A stretch of DNA of 64,000 nt from Streptomyces lincolnensis (lineage in GTDB: Bacteria; Actinomycetota; Actinomycetes; Streptomycetales; Streptomycetaceae): contig NZ_JAIHON010000017.1 in NCBI RefSeq assembly GCF_021173675.1, positions 154,434-218,433 on the forward strand. The letters are read 5' to 3'. The position numbers were made by a program, and so were the translations under genes. The notes beneath the pieces were generated by a model that searched no databases, was not told the origin of the DNA, and saw only the letters and a list, made by a program, of their open reading frames with translations. Positions 26,194 to 33,421 of this stretch are shown in pieces (the first letter of the stretch is position 1; every line of letters starts with the position of its first letter).

Positions 26194-27449
26194 GGCCGCG
26201 CACCTGGGTGCTGGTCCTGGCCGCGGTGTTCGCCGTGCTCCAGCTCGCGAACGTCACCGGCCGGGACACCCCCGACACCAAGAACTACCTGTCGTACGCC
26301 CTGAGTCTGCGCGGTGAGGGCAAGCGGGAGGCGGCCGCCGCCACCATCGACTACGCCTGCGCGGGCCGGGCGTCGATCGCGCGCCGCAACCAGAGCGTCG
26401 ACGTGATCCGCTTCCACGCCCCGAGCCCCACCCGACGGGTCGAGGAGTCGTGCAGGGCGGCGGAGTGGCGGGGTGTGGAGGCGCGGCTGCGGGCCGGGCA
26501 GACCGGCGGGCACACCGTGCCGTTCATGCCGGAGCGGTTCATGCGGATCTTCGAGGTGCGGCCCGGGTATCCGGCGTTCCTGGTGCCGTTCCTGACCGCG
26601 TTCGGGATGACGTGGGGCGTGTGGGCCGCCGGGGTCGTGATCACGGTCGCGGGCGGGGTCCTGGTGTACCTGATCCTGCGCACGCTGTCCGTGCCGGTGC
26701 CGTTCGCGCTGACCGGCCAGGCGCTGTACTACGTGCTGCCGTGCGGGACGACCGCCATGCGGCCGATGACGGAGGGGCTGCTGCTGGCGGCGACACTGGT
26801 CGCGGTGTGGGGCTGCGCGCTGGTCCTGCACGCGCACCGGCCGCGGTCCGGGCTCGCGCTGATCGGCGGCTCGCTGCTGGCGCTGTTCTCGGTCAAGCAC
26901 TCGCAGGCGCTGTTCCTCGGCCTGTGCCTGGCGGGGGCGGGTGCCGTGCTGCTCGCCCGGCGGCGGGGCGGGCGCGGGGTGGGGGCGATCGTCGCGGTGG
27001 GCCTGGCCGGTGCGCTCGGGACGGTGCTGCTGGCCCGTGCCCTGCGCTACCCGTCGGAGTCGGAGAGCCTCCAGGACCTGCTGACCGCGCACTTCACCCG
27101 TCCCGACCGGACGCGTCCCTGGCGGGAGTTCCTGCACCTGGAGTTCACCTTCTGGGTGGAGTGGCTGCGCCGCCAGCTCTGGGAGCCGCTGTTCGTCGCG
27201 GCGCTCGCGGCCGGGGCGTGGGGCGCGCTGCGCCGGCCCGTCTTCGGCGCCTTCCTGGTCGCGGCGGCGGGCACGGGGATCCTCACCCAGGCCGCGCATC
27301 CGGACATCACCATCTGGGGCGGTCGGCTGATCGTGCTGGCGTGGCTGCTGCCGGTGGTGGGGGTGCCGCTGCTGCTGGAGCGGGTCGCGCGGGAGCGGGT
27401 CCTCCTGCCGGCCCAGGGACCCCCCGATCGGGCTCACTCGTTGAGGTGA
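26190..27449 (+). CDS. Polytopic membrane protein, GT-C glycosyltransferase-like
   Basis: The 419-residue product has a GTG start overlapping the previous stop (GTGA), so it is coupled to paralogue 3. TM1 (about 4-22) is followed by a large outer loop (about 23-125) that opens with an acidic motif (RDTPDTKNYLSYALS), the position of the catalytic Asp in GT-C enzymes. About nine further membrane segments follow (for example VWAAGVVITVAGGVLVYLILRT and LIGGSLLALFSV). GT-C enzymes take sugars from polyprenyl-phosphate donors on the outer face (known). The family match is by architecture only. Coupling to the GT2-TagF genes argues for the same polymer pathway. Confidence 0.65.
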   Translation: MRPRTWVLVLAAVFAVLQLANVTGRDTPDTKNYLSYALSLRGEGKREAAAATIDYACAGRASIARRNQSVDVIRFHAPSPTRRVEESCRAAEWRGVEARLRAGQTGGHTVPFMPERFMRIFEVRPGYPAFLVPFLTAFGMTWGVWAAGVVITVAGGVLVYLILRTLSVPVPFALTGQALYYVLPCGTTAMRPMTEGLLLAATLVAVWGCALVLHAHRPRSGLALIGGSLLALFSVKHSQALFLGLCLAGAGAVLLARRRGGRGVGAIVAVGLAGALGTVLLARALRYPSESESLQDLLTAHFTRPDRTRPWREFLHLEFTFWVEWLRRQLWEPLFVAALAAGAWGALRRPVFGAFLVAAAGTGILTQAAHPDITIWGGRLIVLAWLLPVVGVPLLLERVARERVLLPAQGPPDRAHSLR

Positions 27450-27490
27450 CGTGACGTCATGTCGTTGACCCCCTCGGGAACATACGGCAG

Positions 27491-29026
27491 ATGCCCTCAA
27501 CGCTCCTCGTCCGGCGGACCGCGCGCGGTGCGACCGCCCTCCGCGGCGGCCGCCCGTGGCGCCCCACCCCGTACCAGGTCTTCGGCTTCCTGTTCTGGCT
27601 CGTGATGACGCTGGCCTACTGGCGGGTGCCGCTGTGCTGCGACGCCGGCCAGCACGCGGCGGTCGTCGAACGCCTCAAGAGCCATCTGCTCCGGCCCCGC
27701 CACCCGATGGCCGACCTGCCGGGCGCGGGCAGCCCGTACTACTCCCCCTACGCGGTCGCGCAGGGCGTGTTCGCCCGGCTGACCGGGCTGGGCGGCTGGG
27801 AGGTGGTCAAGCTCGCCGGTCCGGTGAACCTGCTCGTCCTGCTGACCGGCCTCGGCCGTTTCGTCCGCGTGCTGACGCCCAGGCAGTGGGCGCCGGTGCT
27901 CGCGCTGGCCGCGATGACGCTGCTGTGGGGGACCGAGCGGGCCTGGTGGAGCGGGTATCTCGGGCTGATGTCGATGACGGGGAACCTGGCGTACCCGTCG
28001 GCGTTCGCGATCGGGCTGACGTTCTGGGCCTGGGCGCTGACGGGGGCGCGGGCGCGCGGCGGTCCGCGGGGGCTCCTCGGGTACGCGGGGCCGGGCGCGC
28101 TGTACGGGGTGATCCTGCTGGTGCACCCGATCACGGCGGTGGCGGCGCTGCTGGGGGCGGTGGCCCTGGTCGCGGGGTGGCAGCGGGGGTGGTCCGGAGC
28201 TGTCGTCGGGCGCTGGGCGGCCACGGGGGCCGCAGCCCTGCCGGTCGCGGTCTGCTGGCCGTACTTCGACGTGTTCGCGCTGGCCGGGAACGGCAGCGTG
28301 GACGCGATGCACCGGACGCTGTACCTGAACCTCGGGGGGCACTTCGGGCTGGCGCTGCTGCTGGGCCTGCCGGCGTTGTGGCTGCGCACGCGCGGGGGCT
28401 CCGGCTCGTGGCGGGATCCGCTGGTGCTGATGTTCGCGCTCGACTGTCTGGTCGTGGCGTACGGCTGGATCAGCGGGCACTACACGTACGGCAGGATCCT
28501 CGGGCTGACGCTGGTGCCGCTGCAGTTCGCGCTCGCCGTGGAGCTGGCGGCGCCGCGGCCGTGGCCCGTCCGGCGGAAGGTGCTCGGCGCGGCAGCGGCG
28601 GTCGGGGCCTGCGTGGGGTTCCTGACCGTGCAGGCGGGCGCGGTCGTCCCGCGCGCGCTGGACCCGGTCGGCTTCGCGCAGCCGCCGCGCTGGCCGACGT
28701 ACGAGTGGGCCGCGCGGCACATCGGGCCCGGCGAGGTCGTGATCACCGACGGCTACTACGCCGTCCACGCCATCGCGGGGTACGGCCCGAACCTCGCCGC
28801 CCCCGCCTGGCCCGACCCGGCCCTCGACGAACGGGAGCGGCTGCGGCGGGCCGCCGACGTCCGCGCCTATCTCGCCCCGACCTCGACCCGCGCCGAGCGC
28901 ACCGCCGTCGCCCGCCGCCATCACGTGCGGTGGCTGCTGCTGACCCGCTGGCACCCGGTGCCCGAGGAGGCGGTGGTGGTGGCGTGGAGCGAGCGGACGG
29001 GGGAGGTGCTGGCGCGGGTCGGGTGA
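27491..29026 (+). CDS. Polytopic membrane protein, GT-C glycosyltransferase-like
   Basis: The 511-residue product has TM1 (VFGFLFWLVMTLAYW, about 32-48) followed by CCDAGQHAAVVERL, with an Asp at the GT-C catalytic position. A loop with GSPYYSPYAVAQGVF follows, then roughly ten membrane helices. The C-terminal outer domain (about 410-511: GEVVITDGYYAVHAI ... RRHHVRWLLLTRW) resembles the lumenal domain of ArnT/PMT-like enzymes. It starts 41 bases after the preceding gene, with a TTGACC in the gap. Probably the last step gene of the locus, for example adding side-chain sugars; substrate unknown. Confidence 0.65.
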   Translation: MPSTLLVRRTARGATALRGGRPWRPTPYQVFGFLFWLVMTLAYWRVPLCCDAGQHAAVVERLKSHLLRPRHPMADLPGAGSPYYSPYAVAQGVFARLTGLGGWEVVKLAGPVNLLVLLTGLGRFVRVLTPRQWAPVLALAAMTLLWGTERAWWSGYLGLMSMTGNLAYPSAFAIGLTFWAWALTGARARGGPRGLLGYAGPGALYGVILLVHPITAVAALLGAVALVAGWQRGWSGAVVGRWAATGAAALPVAVCWPYFDVFALAGNGSVDAMHRTLYLNLGGHFGLALLLGLPALWLRTRGGSGSWRDPLVLMFALDCLVVAYGWISGHYTYGRILGLTLVPLQFALAVELAAPRPWPVRRKVLGAAAAVGACVGFLTVQAGAVVPRALDPVGFAQPPRWPTYEWAARHIGPGEVVITDGYYAVHAIAGYGPNLAAPAWPDPALDERERLRRAADVRAYLAPTSTRAERTAVARRHHVRWLLLTRWHPVPEEAVVVAWSERTGEVLARVG

Positions 29027-29056
29027 GACCCGGTGGGGTGAGACCTGGTGGGGTGG

Positions 29057-29470
29057 TTACTCGATGACGAGGTCGACCTCGATGTTGCCGCGGGTGGCGT
29101 TGGAGTAGGGGCAGACCTGGTGGGCCTGCTCGACCAGCTTGCGGCCGGTCTCCTGGTCCACGGAGTCCGGCAGCTCGACGCGGAGGGCGACCTTGAGGCC
29201 GAAGCCCTCGCCCTGCTTGCCTATGCCGACCTCGGCGGTGACGGCGGCGTCGCTCACGTCCACCTTGGCCTGGCGGCCGACGAGACCGAGGGCGCTGCCG
29301 AAACAGGCGGCGTAGCCGGCGGCGAAGAGCTGCTCCGGGTTGGTGCCCTGGCCGTTGCCGCCCAGTTCCGCCGGCGGCGCGAGAGCGACGTCGATCTTGC
29401 CGTCGTTCGTGTAGGCGCGGCCGTCCCGGCCGTGGGTGGCGGTGGCGACGGCGGTGTAGAGCGCGTCCAT
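29057..29470 (-). CDS. ohr: Organic hydroperoxide resistance protein (Ohr)
   Basis: Thiol peroxidase of the Ohr/OsmC fold that reduces organic hydroperoxides, cytoplasmic. It has 137 residues from ATG 29470 (MDALYTAV), with GAGAGGGA about ten bases upstream; a longer frame to 29497 would place that ribosome site inside the gene. The two redox cysteines are C56 (AACFGSA) and C120 (QVCPYSNATRGNI). R18 and the Glu in GTNPEQLFAAGYAACF complete the active site. It is divergent from ohrR with an operator-like inverted repeat between them. Confidence 0.95.
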   Translation of the reverse strand: MDALYTAVATATHGRDGRAYTNDGKIDVALAPPAELGGNGQGTNPEQLFAAGYAACFGSALGLVGRQAKVDVSDAAVTAEVGIGKQGEGFGLKVALRVELPDSVDQETGRKLVEQAHQVCPYSNATRGNIEVDLVIE

Positions 29471-29552
29471 GGGAGAACCATCCCTCTCGGAGATCACGTG
29501 GTGGGGTCCGGCGGCCCGGTCCGGCCGCCCTCACGACGACTAGTAGAGCACA

Positions 29553-29563
29553 CAATTCAATTG
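29553..29563. promoter_or_regulatory. OhrR operator (ohr box)
   Basis: CAATT-C-AATTG inverted repeat inside ACACAATTCAATTGCACAC, an AT-rich island in a GC-rich region. It fits the known OhrR site pattern TACAATT-AATTGTA. It lies 83 bases from the ohr start and 39 bases from the ohrR start, so one site can control both divergent genes. Confidence 0.8.
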
Positions 29564-29601
29564 CACACAACTAAATGGCCCACCGGGTCTATCCTGGAGA
29601 C

Positions 29602-30105
29602 ATGACACCGACGCCGACACCGGCGGCAGCCTCAGCCGAGTGGCTCCGCCTGGACAACCAGATCTGCTTCTCCCTGCACGCCGCCTCGCGCGCCTTCAAC
29701 AGCGTCTACCGCGTGACCCTCAAGGAGCTCGGACTGACCTATCCGCAGTACCTGGTGATGCTGGTGCTGTGGGAGGAGGACGAACTCCCCGTGAAGAAGC
29801 TCGGCGAGCACCTGCGCCTCGACTCGGGCACACTCTCCCCGCTCCTCAAGCGCCTGGAGGCGGCCGGTCTCGTACGACGTGAGCGCAGCGCCCGCGACGA
29901 GCGCTCGGTGGAGGTGCGGCTGACCGAGGAGGGCGCGGCCCTGCGCGAGCGCGCCCTCCAGGTGCCCCGCCGCATCGCCGAGGCCACCGGCCTCGACCCC
30001 CGCGAGATCAACGACCTGCGCGAACGCCTCGACCGGCTCACGGAGACTCTGGACTCGGCGGGGCTGGACCCGGCGGCGCTGGAGGAGACGCCGGGGTGCC
30101 GGTAG
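29602..30105 (+). CDS. ohrR: MarR-family organic peroxide sensor OhrR
   Basis: Repressor of ohr, released when its N-terminal cysteine is oxidised by organic peroxides. It has 167 residues from ATG 29602, with CTGGAG four bases upstream. The sensing Cys is C22 in LDNQICFSLHAASRAFN, the same context as C15 of B. subtilis OhrR. The winged helix includes YPQYLVMLVLWEEDELPVKKLGEHL, LDSGTLSPLLKRLEAAGLV and RRERSARDERSVEVRLTEEG. The shared operator lies just upstream, so it probably also represses itself. Confidence 0.95.
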   Translation: MTPTPTPAAASAEWLRLDNQICFSLHAASRAFNSVYRVTLKELGLTYPQYLVMLVLWEEDELPVKKLGEHLRLDSGTLSPLLKRLEAAGLVRRERSARDERSVEVRLTEEGAALRERALQVPRRIAEATGLDPREINDLRERLDRLTETLDSAGLDPAALEETPGCR

Positions 30106-30285
30106 TCGACCCGCTGGTCGGCCCGTCGACGCTCCGCGTACATGACACACCGTGAGTCGCCGGACGTTCACAACGAGTCATCGAAGTCGCCTCCGTACAC
30201 CCCCGCCGCCTGCTTCACTGATGAACGCACGCGCACACACGCATGCACCACCAAGACGGTCCAACTGACGAGGAGACGGCCGCAC

Positions 30286-31266
30286 ATGACCTGGCTGATC
30301 ACCGGTGGCGCCGGCTACATCGGGGCACATGTCGTACGGGCGATGACGGCGGCGGGCGAGCGGACCGTGGTGTACGACGACCTCTCCACCGGCATCGCCG
30401 CCCGCGTCCCCGAGGACGTACCCCTGGTGCGGGGCTCGACCCTGGACGGGGAGCACCTGGCGCACACCCTCGCCGACCACGAGGTCACCGGCGTGGTCCA
30501 CCTGGCCGCGAAGAAGCAGGTGGGCGAGTCGGTGGAGCTGCCGCTGCACTACTACCGCGAGAACGTCGAGGGTCTGCGCGTCCTGCTGGAGGCCGTGACG
30601 GAGGCGCGCGTGCCGTCCTTCGTGTTCTCGTCCTCCGCGGCGGTCTACGGCATGCCGGACGTCCCCCTGGTCACGGAGGAGACGCCCTGCCTCCCCATGT
30701 CGCCGTACGGCGAGACCAAGCTGGCCGGCGAGTGGCTGGTCAGGGCCACGGGCCGGGCGACGGGCCTGGCCACGGCCTCGCTGCGCTACTTCAACGTGGC
30801 GGGCGCCGCCGGCCCCGACCTCGCCGACGTAGGCGTCTTCAACCTCATCCCGATGGTCTTCGAGCGGCTCACCGACCACGCGCCCCCGCGCATCTTCGGC
30901 GCCGACTACGCCACCGCGGACGGCACCTGCGTGCGCGACTACATCCACGTCGTCGACCTCGCCGACGCCCATGTCGCCGCCGCCCACGCCCTCCAGTCCT
31001 CCCCCGGCCGCGACCTGACCCTCAACATCGGCCGCGGCGAAGGCGTTTCGGTCCGCGAGATGATCGACCGCATCAACGCCCTCACCGGTTACGACCTGCC
31101 CCCCACCGTCAGCCCCCGCCGCCCCGGCGACCCCTCCCGCGTCGTCGCCTCCGCCGCCCGCGCCGCCACCGAACTCGGCTGGACCGCCAAGCACGACATC
31201 GAGGACATGATCACCTCCGCGTGGGAGGGCTGGGTACGGCTGCATCCGGAGGCGGCGCGCGCCTGA
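30286..31266 (+). CDS. galE: UDP-glucose 4-epimerase
   Basis: SDR-type NAD-dependent epimerase interconverting UDP-glucose and UDP-galactose. It has 326 residues from ATG 30286, with GAGGAG eleven bases upstream. Motifs are GGAGYIGAHVV (NAD-binding GxxGxxG), the Ser in SSSAAVYG, catalytic YxxxK in SPYGETK, and RYFNVAGA. Upstream at 30106-30285 there is no other gene. It may supply UDP-Gal/GalNAc for the nearby surface polymer, or serve galactose use alone. The 3' end carries a partial tandem duplication at 31231-31300. Confidence 0.93.
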   Translation: MTWLITGGAGYIGAHVVRAMTAAGERTVVYDDLSTGIAARVPEDVPLVRGSTLDGEHLAHTLADHEVTGVVHLAAKKQVGESVELPLHYYRENVEGLRVLLEAVTEARVPSFVFSSSAAVYGMPDVPLVTEETPCLPMSPYGETKLAGEWLVRATGRATGLATASLRYFNVAGAAGPDLADVGVFNLIPMVFERLTDHAPPRIFGADYATADGTCVRDYIHVVDLADAHVAAAHALQSSPGRDLTLNIGRGEGVSVREMIDRINALTGYDLPPTVSPRRPGDPSRVVASAARAATELGWTAKHDIEDMITSAWEGWVRLHPEAARA

Positions 31267-31300
31267 GGTGGGTACGGCTGCATCCCGACGCGCGCCTGAG
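31231..31300 (+). repeat. Imperfect tandem duplication at the galE 3' end
   Basis: TGGGTACGGCTGCATCC occurs at 31231-31247 and again at 31269-31285. Each copy is followed by a GCGCGCCTGAGG-like end. The first copy encodes the GalE C-terminus (GWVRLHPEAARA); the second lies beyond the stop. It looks like a short slippage duplication. Confidence 0.8.
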
Positions 31301-31328
31301 GCCGTACGGGCCGTGCGGCAGCCGTACG

Positions 31329-31607
31329 TCACACCTCGCTTCGCCGGTCCCCCACGACCGGCTTCCACTCCCGGACCGACCGCACCTCGACACCGGGCGT
31401 GCGCCGGTAGTACGGGTCGTCCCGCAGCACCGCCTCCAGGGCAGGCCTGTCCAGGGCGAACACCAGGAGCGCGCCGCTGTCGTCGGCCCAGGGGCCGGCC
31501 GTGACGAGGCTGCCCTCGGCGTGCAGGCGGGCGAGGGTCTCACGGTGCACCGGGCGGGCGGCGAGGCGTTCGGGGGCGGGGGTGAAGGCGAGTTCGACGA
31601 CGTGCAT
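31329..31607 (-). CDS. YciI-like (YCII-domain) protein
   Basis: Small ferredoxin-like protein of 92 residues: MHVVELAFTPAPERLAARPVHRE, GSLVTAGPWADDSGALLVFA and DPYYRRTPGVEVRSVREW. The conserved His (PVHRE) and Asp (WADDSG, DDPYY) are in place. The start has an ideal AGGAGGAACCCCC-ATG. The family is of uncertain function; some members act as small hydrolases or dehydrochlorinase-like enzymes. It is divergent from a Crp/Fnr regulator, with a perfect palindrome in between that is the obvious control site. Confidence 0.85.
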   Translation of the reverse strand: MHVVELAFTPAPERLAARPVHRETLARLHAEGSLVTAGPWADDSGALLVFALDRPALEAVLRDDPYYRRTPGVEVRSVREWKPVVGDRRSEV

Positions 31608-31683
31608 GGGGGTTCCTCCTACGGTTGACCCGGCTCGGTGAAGGGCGACTTCGGCGAGGCTAGGCTCGGCGTCCGGGGGTGTG

Positions 31684-31701
31684 CTGTATCGCGCGATACA
31701 G
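31684..31701. promoter_or_regulatory. 18-bp perfect palindrome, candidate Crp/Fnr operator
   Basis: CTGTATCGCGCGATACAG reads the same on both strands. The TGT...ACA ends match the half-site spacing used by Crp/Fnr proteins. It lies 49 bases before the regulator's start and 77 bases before the divergent YciI-like gene. Autoregulation plus control of yciI is inferred. Confidence 0.75.
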
Positions 31702-31749
31702 GCGGGCACGAGGCGGGGTGAGGGGCACGACGAGGGCGGAGGACGGGGC

Positions 31750-32433
31750 ATGGACGGGGACGGCGGGCTCGGCCGGCGGCGGCTGCGGGACGTGCCCCTG
31801 TTCGCGGCGCTGCCGGACGACACCCTGAGCGCCCTGTGGAGCGTCTCCGTACCGCGCCGATACGACTCCGGAGAGACCCTGCGCGTCCAGGGCTCCCCCG
31901 CCGATCACCTGCTCGTGCTGCTGGAGGGCCGCACGGCCGCTTCCGCCACGACCGCGGGCGGACGGGTCGTCGGGTTCGGCACCTGGGCGGCGCCCTGCGC
32001 GCTGGACAAGGTGGCGCTGCTCGACGGGGCGGGCCACACGGCGACGTTCACGGCGGTGTCCCCGTGCACCGTACGGGCCGTACCGCGGGCCCGGTTCACG
32101 GCGCTGCTCGACGACTCGGCGGCGGTCCGCGCCCATGTGTTCCGCCTCCTGGCGGCCCAGGCGCGCGCCCAGCAGCACCGGCTGACGGACACGGTCGCGC
32201 TGCCGTGCGAGGCCCGCCTGGCCGCCTGGCTCTTGGAACGGCAGGCCACGGCCGGCGAGGTCGACCTGCCCGGCGGTCAGCGCGAACTGGCCGACCTCCT
32301 GGGCGTCACCCGCGTCACGGTGAACCGCGCCCTGTCCCGGCTGCGCCACGACGGCCTGATCCGCTGGTCCGACCCCGGACGCATCCGGATCGTCGCCCCG
32401 GAGCTGCTCGCCCTGCGCGCGGGCCGGCGTTGA
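31750..32433 (+). CDS. Crp/Fnr-family transcriptional regulator
   Basis: The 227-residue product begins at ATG 31750, with GGAGGA seven bases upstream. An N-terminal cyclic-nucleotide-binding-type beta barrel (about 10-125: VPLFAALPDDTL, RRYDSGETLRVQGSPADHLLVLLEG) is followed by a dimer helix and a winged HTH (GGQRELADLLGVTRVTVNRALSRLRHDGLIRW). The barrel has no N-terminal Cys cluster, so it is not an Fe-S Fnr. The R-A-ligand signature of cAMP binding is not clear either, so the ligand is unknown. The palindrome 49 bases upstream is its likely site. Confidence 0.88.
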   Translation: MDGDGGLGRRRLRDVPLFAALPDDTLSALWSVSVPRRYDSGETLRVQGSPADHLLVLLEGRTAASATTAGGRVVGFGTWAAPCALDKVALLDGAGHTATFTAVSPCTVRAVPRARFTALLDDSAAVRAHVFRLLAAQARAQQHRLTDTVALPCEARLAAWLLERQATAGEVDLPGGQRELADLLGVTRVTVNRALSRLRHDGLIRWSDPGRIRIVAPELLALRAGRR

Positions 32434-32452
32434 AGCACACCCGCCCGGTGCC

Positions 32453-32476
32453 GGGGGAGGGAGCGCCTCCTCCCCC
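32453..32476. terminator. Hairpin between convergent crp-like and tetR genes
   Basis: GGGGGAGG (32453-32460) pairs perfectly with CCTCCCCC-type sequence at 32469-32476 around an eight-base loop. No T tract, so only a probable bidirectional terminator. Confidence 0.45.
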
Positions 32477-32485
32477 GCGCGGCGC

Positions 32486-33112
32486 TCACAGCGCCTTGAG
32501 CGCCCCCGCGGTGGCCCGGGTCAGGGCCTCCAGGTAGCCCTTCGGGAGCTTCGGGCTGCGGATCACGACCGAGCGCCAGTACAGGGGGCCCGAGATGAGG
32601 TCCAGGGCGAGTTCCTCGTCGAAGCCGCGCCGGATCTCACCCCGCTGCTCCGCCGCCACCACGATCTTGCTGGCCACGCCCTCCTGCCCCTCGCGCAGGG
32701 CCTTCTGGAGGGCCTCGGCGATCTCGGGGTTGCGGGCGGCCTCGGCCTGGAGATCGGGGATGATCTGCGAGGCCACGGGGTGCCGCAGGGCGCGGGAGGT
32801 CACCTCGTACAGCAGCCGCAGGTCGCCCTCCAGGGAGCCCGTGTCCGGCACGGGCAGGCCCATCACCGCGATCGCGGACACCACGTCGAGCACCAGGTGC
32901 AGCTTGGAGCGCCAGCGTCGGTAGACCGCGGTCTTGCCCACGCCCGCGCGGCGCGCGATGCCCTCGATGGACATCCGCGCGTAGCCGACGGCCGCGAGCT
33001 CCTCGAAGACGGCCGCCCGAATGGCTTCCGTCACATCCTCCCGGAGCACGGCGGCTCCCGCGGGGGCCCGGCGGCGCGGACGCGTCTGCGACTCCTCGGC
33101 GTTGGTCGTCAT
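32486..33112 (-). CDS. TetR-family transcriptional regulator
   Basis: The 208-residue product begins at ATG 33112 (MTTNAEESQTRPRRR); an in-frame ATG at 33124 is the alternative. The N-terminal HTH is clear: DVTEAIRAAVFEELAAVGYARMSIEGIARRAGVGKTAVYRRW. The C-terminal ligand/dimer domain resembles TetR_C_11-type proteins (PVASQIIPDLQAEAARNPEIAEALQKALREGQ, FDEELALDLISGPLYWR). The start lies only 17 bases from a five-copy repeat array, so its promoter must overlap the array and autoregulation is likely. It is divergent from a TagG/TagH-like exporter, its probable target. Confidence 0.92.
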   Translation of the reverse strand: MTTNAEESQTRPRRRAPAGAAVLREDVTEAIRAAVFEELAAVGYARMSIEGIARRAGVGKTAVYRRWRSKLHLVLDVVSAIAVMGLPVPDTGSLEGDLRLLYEVTSRALRHPVASQIIPDLQAEAARNPEIAEALQKALREGQEGVASKIVVAAEQRGEIRRGFDEELALDLISGPLYWRSVVIRSPKLPKGYLEALTRATAGALKAL

Positions 33113-33128
33113 GCGCCCCAGCATAGGG

Positions 33129-33307
33129 CGTTACGACGAAACGGTCCCGTCCCGACGCGAAGCGTTACGACGAAACCGTGCCGTGCCGACGGACGGCGTC
33201 ACGACGAAACGGTACCGTCCCCTCGGAATCCGTCACGACGAAACGGTTGCGTTCCGACGTGCGATCGGCCTACTCTCACGTTGCGACGATACGGTCCCGT
33301 CCCGACG
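33129..33307. promoter_or_regulatory. Five-copy 34-bp-period repeat array in the tetR-tagG intergenic region
   Basis: 29-bp units start at 33129, 33163, 33197, 33231 and 33279: periods 34, 34, 34 and 48. The common parts are CGTYACGACGAAACGGT followed by NCCGTCCCGACG. The centre ACGGTnCCGT is a short inverted repeat, exact in unit 3 (ACGGTACCGT). The fifth unit is offset by an extra 14 bases. A divergent TetR promoter region is the normal place for operators; five phased copies suggest cooperative binding along about 180 bases. It is not coding, although open frames cross it. Confidence 0.8.
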
Positions 33308-33421
33308 TAAGAAAACGGCAAGAGACGCGTAAGGAAACGCCGGACGACGAGCGCATCGACCCGCACCGGCACCACGCGTCACCCCACGCCCCACACCACC
33401 CCCCGAGCGAAAGCAGCGGAT

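Noticed and set aside
33129..33307. Possible CRISPR array
   Set aside because: Gaps between the 29-bp units are only five bases (one is 19), far too short for spacers, and no cas genes are present. An operator array fits better.
33021..33332. Short + strand frame with repeated DETVPSRR-like peptide
   Set aside because: The repetition comes from the 34-bp-period DNA array; the frame overlaps tetR and has no ribosome site.
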